NCBI GenBank assembly: GCA_030748495.1
Contig: JASMLX010000033.1
Location: 1-54,913, forward strand
Source of the DNA: Candidatus Poribacteria bacterium
Lineage (GTDB): Bacteria; Poribacteria; WGA-4E; UBA9662
DNA: 54,913 nt
Direction: 5' to 3'
Shown: in pieces, positions 19,566-28,657 of the stretch
Layout of the letters: each line of letters begins with the position of its first letter
How positions within the stretch are numbered: position 1 is the stretch's first letter
Made by a program: the position numbers and the translations under genes
The notes under the pieces: generated by a model
The model's database searches: none
What the model saw: the letters and a program-made list of their open reading frames with translations, nothing else
Told to the model about the DNA's origin: nothing

Positions 19566-19742
19566 TTAATCTTTGTAAGAGAGTAGGCCAAACAGAATCG
19601 CCATTTCGTCCGGACTCAAAAGACTGAAGGTAACCTCTTCTGCTGAGTACTGTTGTGAATGGCAGCGTAAGCCAACAACGTCACATCCCTTTAAATCACA
19701 TCGGTGAGTTATCTCACTAAGATGATATTTACTATCCGGCAA
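19566..19742 (-). CDS. possible small Cys/His-containing protein downstream of the cysteine desulfurase
   Basis: A 58-codon frame starts at TTG 19742, overlapping the desulfurase end by 11 bases, and stops with TAA at 19566. It contains THRCDLKGC, a third Cys in GLRCHSQQ, and a regular C-terminus SPDEMAILFGLLSYKD. Three cysteines and two nearby histidines could bind a metal. No family is recognised. The start codon is weak and the frame is too short to prove; its position between nifS-like and mrp genes is the main support. Confidence 0.4.
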   Translation of the reverse strand: MPDSKYHLSEITHRCDLKGCDVVGLRCHSQQYSAEEVTFSLLSPDEMAILFGLLSYKD

Positions 19743-20916
19743 CCATTCTCATTTGGTAGAGAGGTGACAATCTTCGCAACTTTGTTACCTCTTCGATCAC
19801 TCTTGAAATAACATAGTCTGCTTCGGCTGCCGTGTTATTTCGACCTAATCCGAATCGTATCGGTGCCCGAGCCAGGCTCTCGTCAATACCCATTGCAATC
19901 AGAACTCTCGACGGTGTCATTGAGTTAGAAGAACAGGCTGACCCGGTAGAAAGGGCAACGTTCTCTAGTTTTTCCAGAAGCGTTAAGCTTTCTACGAATT
20001 CGATGCTCACGTTGAGATTGCCCGGTAGTCGCTGTGCAGGGTGACCGTTCAGGTGAAGTAGGTCTATCTGATTTTTTAATCCTTGGTACAATCGGTCGCG
20101 TAGTCTTGCCAACCGTTCTGCTTCATGCTGCATCTCAGTTTGGGCGAGTTGGCAGGCTTGACCAAAGCCGACAATACCAGGTACATTTAGCGTACCTGAG
20201 CGGATTTTACCTTCCTGTCCTCCTCCGTAGTTTTGGGGGGAAAGTCGAATCCGGGGTCGTTTCTGACGGACGTAGAGTGCTCCAATCCCCTTCGGACCAT
20301 ACATTTTATGGGATGTTAAAGACATCAAATCTACATTTAGCCGGTCAACATTAGACTCGATTTTCCCAATCCCTTGGACAGCATCAGAATGAAAAAGGAT
20401 GTCATGTTGCCAAGCAATCTCCCCTATCGCCGATAGTGGGTTGATGGTACCAACCTCGTTGCTGGCATAAATAACACTAATCAAAATTGTTTCAGCCCTA
20501 ATTTCATCTGCTATCCTCTGTGGATCCACCATACCATATTTATCCACCGGCAAATAGGTAATCTCAAAGCCTGTCTTCTCTAGTACCTTGCAAGTATCCA
20601 GAATAGCACTATGCTCAATCTGGGTAGTAATAATGTGGTTTCCCCGGCGGCGAGAACCTTCGGCCACGCCTTTAATGGCCAGGTTGTCGGACTCTGTCGC
20701 GCCACTAGTAAAGAGAATTTCTTCTGGACTAGCACCAATTAGATCAGCAACTTGTTTGCGAGCTTGTTCTACCGCAAGCCGAGCTTGTTGGCCAAAGGCG
20801 TGAGTTGTACTGGAGGCGTTTCCAAAAGACGTTGTCAGGTACGGCATCATTGCCCCTAGCACACTGGGCGCAATTGGCGTAGTAGCATGATGGTCGAAAT
20901 AGATTGGTCGTTCCAC
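19732..20916 (-). CDS. cysteine desulfurase (IscS/NifS type)
   Basis: The enzyme is PLP-dependent, removes sulfur from cysteine as a persulfide and feeds Fe-S or tRNA thiolation. The 394 residues include YFDHHATTP at the N-terminus, HSDAVQ with the cofactor Asp, the PLP lysine K204 in TSHKMYGPKG, and the active cysteine C328 in STGSACSS. The start is GTG 20916 behind GGGGAAGGGG. The downstream small ORF and Mrp homologue fit a cluster-biogenesis group; no iscU was seen. Confidence 0.94.
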   Translation of the reverse strand: MERPIYFDHHATTPIAPSVLGAMMPYLTTSFGNASSTTHAFGQQARLAVEQARKQVADLIGASPEEILFTSGATESDNLAIKGVAEGSRRRGNHIITTQIEHSAILDTCKVLEKTGFEITYLPVDKYGMVDPQRIADEIRAETILISVIYASNEVGTINPLSAIGEIAWQHDILFHSDAVQGIGKIESNVDRLNVDLMSLTSHKMYGPKGIGALYVRQKRPRIRLSPQNYGGGQEGKIRSGTLNVPGIVGFGQACQLAQTEMQHEAERLARLRDRLYQGLKNQIDLLHLNGHPAQRLPGNLNVSIEFVESLTLLEKLENVALSTGSACSSNSMTPSRVLIAMGIDESLARAPIRFGLGRNNTAAEADYVISRVIEEVTKLRRLSPLYQMRMVAG

Positions 20917-20936
20917 CGGCCCCTTCCCCGGGAAGT

Positions 20937-21046
20937 GAATTCCATTATATTACAATAGAATTTCACCTGAAACAAGGATTTCACCTACGGTGAGTTTAGG
21001 TCAGTGACAAGGTTTGGCCAATAGGTAGAATTCCATCCGGTGGAAT
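20937..21046. promoter_or_regulatory. operator-like repeats upstream of the cysteine desulfurase
   Basis: GAATTCCAT occurs at 20937-20945 and again at 21028-21036. Each begins an inverted repeat: ATTCCATT-atattac-AATAGAAT (20939-20961, 7 of 8 pairs) and ATTCCA-tccgg-TGGAAT (21030-21046, perfect). Between them ATTTCACCT is repeated at 20960 and 20978. The arrangement looks like two binding sites for one regulator in front of the minus-strand gene. I cannot match it to a known IscR, SufR or Fur box. Confidence 0.4.
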
Positions 21047-21470
21047 GGCAATCAAGATAATATCTCAGAACCCGTCACATTGCTACCTTTATACAGACTA
21101 TTCATTCACATAGGGGTTTTATACGCCGCAAGCAACGGGAAATACAACCTCAAGGGATTAAAATAGAAAGACTGTTAAATTTCTTACATTTAATCCCGTA
21201 TACAGAATATAAGTGTATTCTAATCTGCTTATTAGTTGTGCCAAATGGTACAGATAATGACGCGGCAAAGAACGGGAGTTGAAAAGACCGTTCTCCGACC
21301 GACAGTGATGGAGAAACCCGGCCTCACCCTCACTAGACCTAATAGAGATTTGTTGCTATAATAGCCGTCTGACGTATATTTGTTGATCTAGATAATACGA
21401 ACATAACCTAAAAACAGAGAGGATATCGCTTTGCTAAAACCAACCAGCGGATGCGATCACTAACAAGTTT
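21047..21470. promoter_or_regulatory. intergenic region with a plus-strand promoter
   Basis: A TATAAT at 21357-21362 with TAGACC 17 bases upstream (21334-21339) makes a reasonable sigma-70-type promoter for the epimerase gene that starts at 21471. The rest of the divergent intergenic stretch shows no coding potential or RNA gene that I can recognise. Confidence 0.45.
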
Positions 21471-22379
21471 ATGAGAGTTTTAATTACCGGTGCCAGTGGG
21501 AAGCTGGCCGGTTTCATCATCCGGGAACTGAGAGATCAGTACCAATTAGTGCTAACATCACGGCGCAAACCAGACGCCGAATTTTCCGACCTGCCTTGGA
21601 TCGAAGGTGATCTGAATAGTTTCTCAGACTGCCAGCAGGCGGTAGACGGAATTGAGGCTATCCAGCACTTAGGGGCACAACCGAATCCGGTCGACCATCC
21701 TCAACTCCGGCAACAAGCGTTAGAAAATGGGATTCCTTTCGACGCTACTTTTAAGACTAATATGCTAGGCACCTACTATCTGATGCAGGCAGCAGTCGAG
21801 GCTGAGGTAAAGACCGTCGTCATGGCGGGGAGTAACTGCGCTTTGGGGCACGGTTTTCGGATTAGCGAGACACCGTTCCCAATCCAGAAACTACCGATTG
21901 ACGAAACGCATCCCTGTTTCCCTGAGGATTCCTACAGTTTCTCCAAGCGAGCGGGTGAAGATCTGTTGGCCAGTTATACGCGAGCCTATGGCGTTTGCAC
22001 CTACATGACCCGTCCAGCGGGGATCACGCCACCGGAACGTCGGCTGTCGATGGCCGAGAATGTTAAACCGTCTACGGGCTGGAATCCATGGTTGTGGTGT
22101 TGGGTAGGTAGCGAAGATGTAGCTACGGCTCACCGTCTGATTATGGAGGCCTCTGTAGGGAGACTCGATTGTTCATTCCCTCAACATGATGTCTATTTTC
22201 TCAACGCCGCGGACACGAGTGCGCTGGAACCATCGGCAGAACTGGTGAAGCGATTCAAACCAGAGTTAGCCGAGCAGACCAGGAATTTAGTTGACCATCA
22301 ATCTTTCCTGAATTGCCAAAAGTTAGAACGGGCAGTTGGTTGGAAACATCAAACCAGTTGGAGGAATCATCTCAAATGA
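21471..22379 (+). CDS. NAD-dependent epimerase/dehydratase (extended SDR)
   Basis: The 302-residue protein has the N-terminal Rossmann motif ITGASGKLAGFI (residues 4-15) and the catalytic triad region AGSNCALGHG followed by YSFSKRAGED (Tyr and Lys of YxxxK). Family members act on nucleotide sugars or uronates. It overlaps the following Gfo/Idh/MocA gene by ATGA (22376-22379), so the two are translationally coupled and probably work on one substrate. The start ATG has only a weak ribosome site. Confidence 0.9.
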   Translation: MRVLITGASGKLAGFIIRELRDQYQLVLTSRRKPDAEFSDLPWIEGDLNSFSDCQQAVDGIEAIQHLGAQPNPVDHPQLRQQALENGIPFDATFKTNMLGTYYLMQAAVEAEVKTVVMAGSNCALGHGFRISETPFPIQKLPIDETHPCFPEDSYSFSKRAGEDLLASYTRAYGVCTYMTRPAGITPPERRLSMAENVKPSTGWNPWLWCWVGSEDVATAHRLIMEASVGRLDCSFPQHDVYFLNAADTSALEPSAELVKRFKPELAEQTRNLVDHQSFLNCQKLERAVGWKHQTSWRNHLK

Positions 22380-23497
22380 GTGACATTGTAAGAATCGGTG
22401 TGGTTGGCGCCGGGAGTATCTCAGTGCGTGGGATTATGCCGCACCTGGCGCAAGACGATGTGCACGGTCGGGTACAGATGACAGCGGTCTGCGATCCTGT
22501 TCCAGGACGGGCAGAGGCTGCCGCTGAGCGGTTTAACATTCCGCGAGCCTTTGAAAGTTACGAAGATCTGCTCGATTCTAAATCGGTAGACGCTGTTACG
22601 ATTGCCTCTCCCATTGGCTTACATTATGAGCAAGGCAAGATGGCAATCGATGCTGGTGTTCACGCTCATTTCAACAAATCTATGACTACCACTGTTGAGG
22701 AAGCCGATGATCTGATTGAGTCGGCGCAACAGCGTGGCCTCAAATTAGTCGCTTCACCAGGCGAGATGCTTCGACCGCTAAATCGTCGTATAAGAGAGTT
22801 GATCCTAGAGGGTGCGTTAGGAAAGCTAGCCTGGGCGGTGACGGGCGCAGCTTTTGGTCAATACCACGAACGGGAGTCGATTCGACAGGGTGAAGATGTT
22901 CTCTCCAACATCAATCCAGCCTGGTACTTCCGCCGTCCGGGAGGTGGACCTTTGTACGATATGACAGTTTACGGTCTTCACGCCCTGACCGGTGTCCTGG
23001 GACCGGCCCAGCGAGTAACCGCCTTCTCTGGCGTGCGAGTTAAGGAACGGGAGTTTCGCGGAGAGATGCTCCCTTGTGATATGGACGATAATACCCTCCT
23101 GACGCTCGATTTTGGTCAGTCGTTATTTGGGTTTGTCTACGGGACGGCTGCTGGCGGTTTGCCCGACATTGGACGCTTCGCCATTTTCGGCCTCAACGGT
23201 TCCATTCGTTCAGGTAAGCTAAATGGCCAACCAATCGATTACCCGGAGAGTCAACTGGAGGCGGAAAACGGTGGCAACGCTTCACTCCCACATGTAGTTG
23301 ATGCTCACCGTCAGATTCAGGAAGCCCATGTCTACGAGGATATCATGCAATTGATAGATTGGATTCGACTGGATAAGTCCACCCTAGCCAGTGCCGAACA
23401 CGCCCGACATGTGATTGAGATTTTCGATGCTGGCTATCGATCGGCTGAAACTGGTACGGCTCAAGACCTACGTACCACATTCGAAACCATACAATAG
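22376..23497 (+). CDS. Gfo/Idh/MocA-family oxidoreductase
   Basis: I choose ATG 22376 in the ATGA overlap; it gives MSDIVRIGVVGAGSIS, a normal N-terminal dinucleotide-binding loop, and 373 residues. The family lysine is in HFNKSMTTT (usual EKP replaced by NKS), and the C-terminal domain carries PLYDMTVYGLHALTG. Paired with the epimerase it suggests catabolism of a sugar or sugar acid. The gene ends TAG just before a strong intrinsic terminator. Confidence 0.9.
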   Translation: MSDIVRIGVVGAGSISVRGIMPHLAQDDVHGRVQMTAVCDPVPGRAEAAAERFNIPRAFESYEDLLDSKSVDAVTIASPIGLHYEQGKMAIDAGVHAHFNKSMTTTVEEADDLIESAQQRGLKLVASPGEMLRPLNRRIRELILEGALGKLAWAVTGAAFGQYHERESIRQGEDVLSNINPAWYFRRPGGGPLYDMTVYGLHALTGVLGPAQRVTAFSGVRVKEREFRGEMLPCDMDDNTLLTLDFGQSLFGFVYGTAAGGLPDIGRFAIFGLNGSIRSGKLNGQPIDYPESQLEAENGGNASLPHVVDAHRQIQEAHVYEDIMQLIDWIRLDKSTLASAEHARHVIEIFDAGYRSAETGTAQDLRTTFETIQ

Positions 23498-23530
23498 ACC
23501 CTTCTGTCAGTGGGAATCGGATCTCACATT

Positions 23531-23567
23531 AAAAAAGCACTCGAACGAAACCACCGAGTGCTTTTTT
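23531..23567. terminator. bidirectional intrinsic terminator
   Basis: AAAAAAGCACTCG (23531-23543) pairs perfectly with CGAGTGCTTTTTT (23555-23567). The A-run and T-run make it work on both strands. It separates the plus-strand epimerase/oxidoreductase pair from the minus-strand ThuA-like gene. Confidence 0.9.
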
Positions 23568-23640
23568 CTGACGAAGTTTAGCCACTATTTCGATGTACCA
23601 ACCGTTTTAAGGTCAGTCTATCGGCACTTATTTGGCACCG

Positions 23641-24345
23641 CTAAAGCATTTCCAGATTGACGGCCTGAGGGATACGTTCCAAGGCGTAGAGGACAGAACG
23701 CCCGATCAGTTTCCAACCGTTGTCGGCAATCATTTCCCAGCCGGTTGAGTGCGGCTAGATGTTGACATGACGCGTCTTGGTGGCCCCCTTTATTAATTTG
23801 GTCCCCTCCTCATAGGCCGACATGGCGACCAATTTTTCATTGTCGACTCTTACCGCTATTATGTCAGCGTCCCCCTGGAATCCACTACAGGTCATCAACT
23901 GGGCCAACGGTTTATGAACCTTTACCTTTTCTTTCAAACCTTCCGTGATGGGATGATCTTTTTTGACAATCTTCAGTTCATCACCCGGGTCAGAATTGAA
24001 ACTGCCGTCGGGTGCAAATCCCATGTCATCGTAGGTCTAGGTCTCGGCGTTGACCACCGGAATCTTGGAATTTGTATAGGCACCAAGAATATTTGTACTT
24101 CCAGTAGATTCAGAAATAAAAACTAGGTCATAGTCGCCTAGAATTGGTTTACCCGCAGGTTTCTTCTAGTGTCCATGTGGATCAACGCTAAATCCCCACT
24201 TTTTCAGCTTGTCGATTAGTGGTGCGTCTTTGGCGTCCGGAGCACCTGAACCGATCAGAAGCACTTTACCGGCCCCAAACGATGAAGAGACCAGTAGCCC
24301 TAAAAAGATAGCTGAAGCAATCAGGTAACGGTTAACTTGGTTCAT
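23641..24345 (-). pseudogene. secreted ThuA/class I GAT-like protein with three in-frame TAG codons
   Basis: From ATG 24345, behind a strong AAGGAG, one frame of 234 codons runs to a terminal TAG at 23641. It has a signal peptide (NQVNRYLIASAIFLGLLVSS then SFGA) and a flavodoxin/GAT-like fold pattern: KVLLIGSGAPD, DYDLVFISEST, TYDDMGFAPDG, HPITEGL, DNEKLVAMSAYEEG and a C-terminal GWKLIGRSVLYAL. The frame is interrupted only by TAG at codons 60 (24166-24168), 103 (24037-24039) and 197 (23755-23757). There is no frameshift and no TAA or TGA. It is either a young pseudogene or read through by amber suppression. The contexts AET-X-TYDDMG and NI-X-PHS would suit an aromatic residue. Confidence 0.6.
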
Positions 24346-25184
24346 TAGATACTCCTTCTTACCGGAATCCTTTCTTTTTTTATAACCTCATACTTTTTAT
24401 ATGATCTCAGTATTAGGGTGACGTACATTGCGTCATAAGTATAATATCTTGTCAATTACTAATGGCAAAGATGTTGGTGGTTGTTTTGTACCGGCATGGA
24501 GTCTCGATGAATGTCATAGCCAAATAGAGCGGGGTAAGCATACCTGCCGTGTTGAAGTGGATTTGCGACCATGCCCAAGGACATTGGCCCGAGTTGGTTC
24601 CAGATAAGGCAACGATCGCTGAATTGGACAAAGGTGGTATCTCATCGAAAAAGCGCAAACTCAGGGTCTGGAAGGCTTACCTATCGTGATTCAGAGGGTC
24701 CCATTGTCGGAGATTCAGGGGGATGATCAGGCGGATTCCAGACACCTGACGGGCCGCCTTGACTGCTGGAAAAGGACGGTTTATTGTACGAACAGCCGAC
24801 GATCATACGAAATCTCGATCGAGCCGGAAAGGCATGCCGTAGCTAAGTCGTAAACTGCTGCCATCAAGCGGAATAGCGGAAACCATCGTCATTGGTGGGG
24901 CTGAGACTAGCGGCGAGCGGTAATTATTTCACGCTTAGTCGAGAGGGTGAATACCAGCTTTTCTTCCTTGGCGCACTACCGGCTTAATGAAACCATCGAA
25001 AGGATGGAGTTGCTACCTGGTTGATACTCTCGTTTTTCAGGACGAACTTCAATGAGGAACACATAATAGCGACTGCGTTGATCTAAACTCTGCAGGAGAA
25101 CTACGCCGCAACGACGCCATAGCCTCCGGAAGCACCTCGTACAACCCATTATAATCAGTAGTCTCACATTTTAGTTGGATTAGA
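24346..25184. other. degenerate region without an intact gene
   Basis: Protein-like fragments appear in shifting plus-strand frames, for example ELVPDKATIAELDKGGISSK near 24600 and NYFTLSREGEYQLFFLGALP near 24930. Stops and frame changes break them. I read this as a decayed gene of unknown family. No RNA gene was recognised. Confidence 0.3.
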
Positions 25185-25299
25185 CCTCTTGCATAAGTCT
25201 GAGAAGTAGAAGTTCGAAGATTTTTGATCTCATCTATGCCAAAGAACTCAGCTGTCTCCCAGCCAGAACTTTAGTGAATTTCACTATTTGTGCAAGAGG
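25185..25299. mobile_element. MITE-like element with terminal inverted repeats
   Basis: CCTCTTGCATAAGT (25185-25198) and ATTTGTGCAAGAGG (25286-25299) are inverted copies matching at 12 of 14 positions. The 115-bp unit has no coding capacity and abuts the 3' end of a surface protein gene. Size and ends fit a miniature inverted-repeat element or an internally deleted IS. No target-site duplication is clear. Confidence 0.45.
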
Positions 25300-25302
25300 C
25301 TT

Positions 25303-27627
25303 TTATAACAAAAAGAGCGAAATCGAAATATTGGTTCGACGTTCGCCACCACCGATGGGCTGTAGGTAGTTTTGGATAATATAGTCGGCCGTAATCAGCA
25401 GTCCGACAGTTTGTCCAAATGTTTGTCCTTGAAGTACCAATTCAAAAAAACCGACTGTTCGGTTGTAATTATTATCGGGAAGATGCAGGTCTCGCCAGGT
25501 CAGAAATTGTGCCCCCGCACTAAGTTGAAGTTGTGCTGCCACCCGATGGGTCAAGCTGACCATGTAAGCATTTCGATTCACATCCACGGCCCGGTTATTG
25601 TCGAAAGGAACAATATAACCGATGGTTCTGTCGTTACGAAATGCCGGTGCGATTGTCAGGTCATCGCTGACTTTGTAATCGTAGCGAATTTGGTTGATCA
25701 ATGCAGTGTCAATCAACCGTTCCCGGCTGTTGAAGAGGTTGTCACGCTGGTACTTGAACTTACTTCGAATTGTTAGATTTTCGACATGTTGGTAGTCGAC
25801 GATCATGGTGAAAATATTACCCAAGTAGTTTTGCAGTACCAAGTCATCTTTAATTCGCTGACCGGTTGAGCGGATAACCACATCGTCAGGAATATTATCT
25901 TTGGCTCGACGAACCGTATGCCGAAAAAAAACGGTTCCAAAGTTGGGGATCCGGTCTGGAATGTAAGAGAAAACATTATACCAGCCCTTGGCTCGCTGTC
26001 TCTGTAAGATCATCTGCTTTTGATAACGACCGGGAATTATTGACAGACCATCTACAATTGGCAGATCTAATTTCATGTAGATGTGGTGACCAAAAGAGCC
26101 TTCATCGTAGTCCAGACGATAGTTTGGCTTATCATCGTCTTCCAAGTTATCAGGTTCGCCGTTGTTATTAAAGTCGATTGACTCCCGGTTCAAGCCCAAA
26201 CGAAATTTGGGAGGATCAGCAAAAAATAGCAAAAAATCGTCATTCCAGTCTTTAATTCGATCGCCGTCAATATCGTCTTTGGTATTACCAACAATTAGAA
26301 TCTCTGGTTCTCTTGAATCGGCATAGGGGTTATCGTCATCGTTGTCGTCGATAAAGTTGGCTGCGGAATAGAAGGGATCTATTCGTGTATATTCTGCGCT
26401 GAGTGTTAAGGGGCCAAAATTGCGATTCAGATCTAAGAACCAGGCCCCTTTGTTGGTTGAAGTCCGTTGTCCCTCTAACGTCGGGTACTGTTTGGTTCGG
26501 CTGTACCAGGCCCGTTCACCAGAAATGGAGAAGCCAAAGAGCGTCGTTTGCAGATCTACTCCCATTGTCGATTCGTCGGTTAATTCTCCGTAGTAAAAGG
26601 TATGACGGCTTCGGTTAGTAGAATCCTTGACGTTACCCGGCGCGCTTAATTCCACCTGGTAATTTTTATTGTCCGTCGAGAGCTCAACCAGATAGTCGTT
26701 GGCAATGTCGATCTCAAACTTGATACTACCCAGATCCTGTGGACCAAATATCGGAAAGCGGTAGATAAAATATCCATCCCTGCCCACCGAACGAGAATCC
26801 GCATCACGGTTACTGTTATGGGGTAATATCAATATTCCTGGTGGTTCCGCTCCTCCCTTGATATCATACTCTTCAGTGCCATCGACTAACATGCGAACCT
26901 TAAACACCTTAGCCCCTGAACCATCTTCCGGCGAAGCATCGCCAAATCGAAGATAGATTTCAACCGGTGGATTGTTGATGGTAACGCCCTGCAACGGGTT
27001 GTCACTTCGCGCCAAGTCATAGTTGGTGAAGAACCGGTTAATGTAACTAATGCCTATTCGAGGCAGAGGCAAAATCACTTCTGGCAAATTACCAACCTGT
27101 ATTCCATAGGCCCCCAGACTGGCTTCGGCTCGAACCCCGGCCATGAACCAATCGTTACCGCTGGAGATCTCTTTATTTTCAATCGGTTGTGACCGCTCCC
27201 CAGAGATAGAGAAAGTATTGTTGGTCACACGACCGGCAAACATAGAGACTCGTCCTTGAGCAATCGGAACAGTAATATTCCAACGAGCGGCATCGAAGAG
27301 TTCTTTATCAAGTGTAAAACTGGAAAATTTGGTGGGAAAGTTACCGACAGTTAGTTGATGTCGTAAACCTAGCCCTTGATCCTCTGGAGATTCGACGTTG
27401 AACGTAAAGAAATTGCGGTTGCCGGTCTTCTTTTTAAACTCCTTATCTCGTCTGAGAATGGAACTCCCTTCTAGGATACCAAAGGTTGCTTGCATTCGGT
27501 AAAGTTCCTTTCCACTTTTATCGAAAACCGGATTGCCGAGCGGATCCATTCGTTGGGCCCAGCTAACCGTTGTCCAAAGCAGAATTGTAACCGATAAAAA
27601 AAGAACCAGCCCTAGTTTAGTAGTCAT
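25303..27627 (-). CDS. large outer-membrane beta-barrel protein with acidic repeat segment
   Basis: The 774-residue protein has a signal peptide (LGLVLFLSVTILLWTTVSWA) and long alternating strands through its length, as in outer-membrane barrels. Residues about 415-500 are very acidic and contain two Asp-rich loops, DIDGDRIKDWNDD and DFNNNGEPDNLEDDD, which resemble calcium-binding thrombospondin-type/dockerin loops. I do not recognise a named family. The gene overlaps the upstream PorV-like gene by 11 bases and is the last of a four-gene operon. The stop is followed within a few bases by a MITE-like element. Confidence 0.65.
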   Translation of the reverse strand: MTTKLGLVLFLSVTILLWTTVSWAQRMDPLGNPVFDKSGKELYRMQATFGILEGSSILRRDKEFKKKTGNRNFFTFNVESPEDQGLGLRHQLTVGNFPTKFSSFTLDKELFDAARWNITVPIAQGRVSMFAGRVTNNTFSISGERSQPIENKEISSGNDWFMAGVRAEASLGAYGIQVGNLPEVILPLPRIGISYINRFFTNYDLARSDNPLQGVTINNPPVEIYLRFGDASPEDGSGAKVFKVRMLVDGTEEYDIKGGAEPPGILILPHNSNRDADSRSVGRDGYFIYRFPIFGPQDLGSIKFEIDIANDYLVELSTDNKNYQVELSAPGNVKDSTNRSRHTFYYGELTDESTMGVDLQTTLFGFSISGERAWYSRTKQYPTLEGQRTSTNKGAWFLDLNRNFGPLTLSAEYTRIDPFYSAANFIDDNDDDNPYADSREPEILIVGNTKDDIDGDRIKDWNDDFLLFFADPPKFRLGLNRESIDFNNNGEPDNLEDDDKPNYRLDYDEGSFGHHIYMKLDLPIVDGLSIIPGRYQKQMILQRQRAKGWYNVFSYIPDRIPNFGTVFFRHTVRRAKDNIPDDVVIRSTGQRIKDDLVLQNYLGNIFTMIVDYQHVENLTIRSKFKYQRDNLFNSRERLIDTALINQIRYDYKVSDDLTIAPAFRNDRTIGYIVPFDNNRAVDVNRNAYMVSLTHRVAAQLQLSAGAQFLTWRDLHLPDNNYNRTVGFFELVLQGQTFGQTVGLLITADYIIQNYLQPIGGGERRTNISISLFLL

Positions 27628-28657
27628 AGACGAGGCTGAATCGATGGCTGCCGTAGGTTTGAGAAATCCCGGAGATGGGGTAAATAAAGGCGTAGTCTAG
27701 GGTGAATTGCTCGGTTGGACGATAACTTCCACCCAGGGTGAAATTGGTTCCCCAGGCTAAGTTTTCTAAACGGAATCCCCCACGTATCGTCGTTTTCTGA
27801 TCCTTGGCCTGGTACTCCAATCCGACACGAACATCAACCTCTTTGGGGCGAAAAACGAGATCCATATCCCAAATCGTCTGTTGCCCCAAAACACCGATCC
27901 CTAAAGTTAAAATTCGGGGTAGGTATGATGGACTACTGGCACTGTCAAGATTTCCGTTGACGGTTCGCTGGCTAGCGATATTCGGACGGTTGAGATTTTG
28001 AACGGAGAGGGCAATCGGCACATTGGGTGAGGGGAAGAACAATCCACCGATATCAAAACTAAGTTGTGTGCGACCTTTCAGATCTTCAATAATGGTTTCG
28101 TTAGCCCCGATAGTGGGGGCGATATCCCAATTCAAGATCTTAACCGATAGCCCTAGTGCCAGATGCTTATCTCCCGCTCCTTCCTGTGCGGTTGTCTTCC
28201 GCCTCCAGTGGAAATCTCTGGCCCCGCTAATTACAAGATAGTTTTCACTGTACAGCAGGCGATTAACAGCGGTGGCAGAAAAACGCTTTAAAAGGATGCC
28301 AAGACACTCTTTAGCCGTCGTTCGTTTCTGTGCCTGACTTTTAACATTATAGCCGAATCCCAACAGGTGTTGTGAGAGTTGACTCTGATCTTGCAATCCG
28401 GTATGAAGTCGAGCCGTGGTTGCCGTCAATTGGCGGGATTGGATATTAATCAGGGTGGCGGGATTGACCATCACACCATCAGCTCGATTAGCAACCGCGG
28501 AGATAGCCCCGCTCATTCCCAAGGCTCTGGCTCCCGAAAATTGATCAATGAAGGCAGCTTCAGCTAGGCCAACTGTCAGCATCAAGGCCCAGGTCAACCA
28601 TTGGTATATGAGACCATGATACCCGATTGATAAGAGGTTACGCTGTCTCGACTCCAA
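27617..28657 (-). CDS. PorV/OmpP1-like outer-membrane protein
   Basis: The 346 residues begin with a basic segment and hydrophobic stretch ending LAEA, then FIDQFSGARALGMSGAISAV and GVMVNPATLINI, which is the signature N-terminus of PorV/PorQ and FadL-like barrels. The C-terminus SHRFSLVYDY is barrel-like and ends in an aromatic residue. It overlaps the regulator gene by 20 bases and the next barrel gene by 11. In Bacteroidetes such proteins act in surface protein export; here the role is inferred only from the family and operon. Confidence 0.75.
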   Translation of the reverse strand: MESRQRNLLSIGYHGLIYQWLTWALMLTVGLAEAAFIDQFSGARALGMSGAISAVANRADGVMVNPATLINIQSRQLTATTARLHTGLQDQSQLSQHLLGFGYNVKSQAQKRTTAKECLGILLKRFSATAVNRLLYSENYLVISGARDFHWRRKTTAQEGAGDKHLALGLSVKILNWDIAPTIGANETIIEDLKGRTQLSFDIGGLFFPSPNVPIALSVQNLNRPNIASQRTVNGNLDSASSPSYLPRILTLGIGVLGQQTIWDMDLVFRPKEVDVRVGLEYQAKDQKTTIRGGFRLENLAWGTNFTLGGSYRPTEQFTLDYAFIYPISGISQTYGSHRFSLVYDY

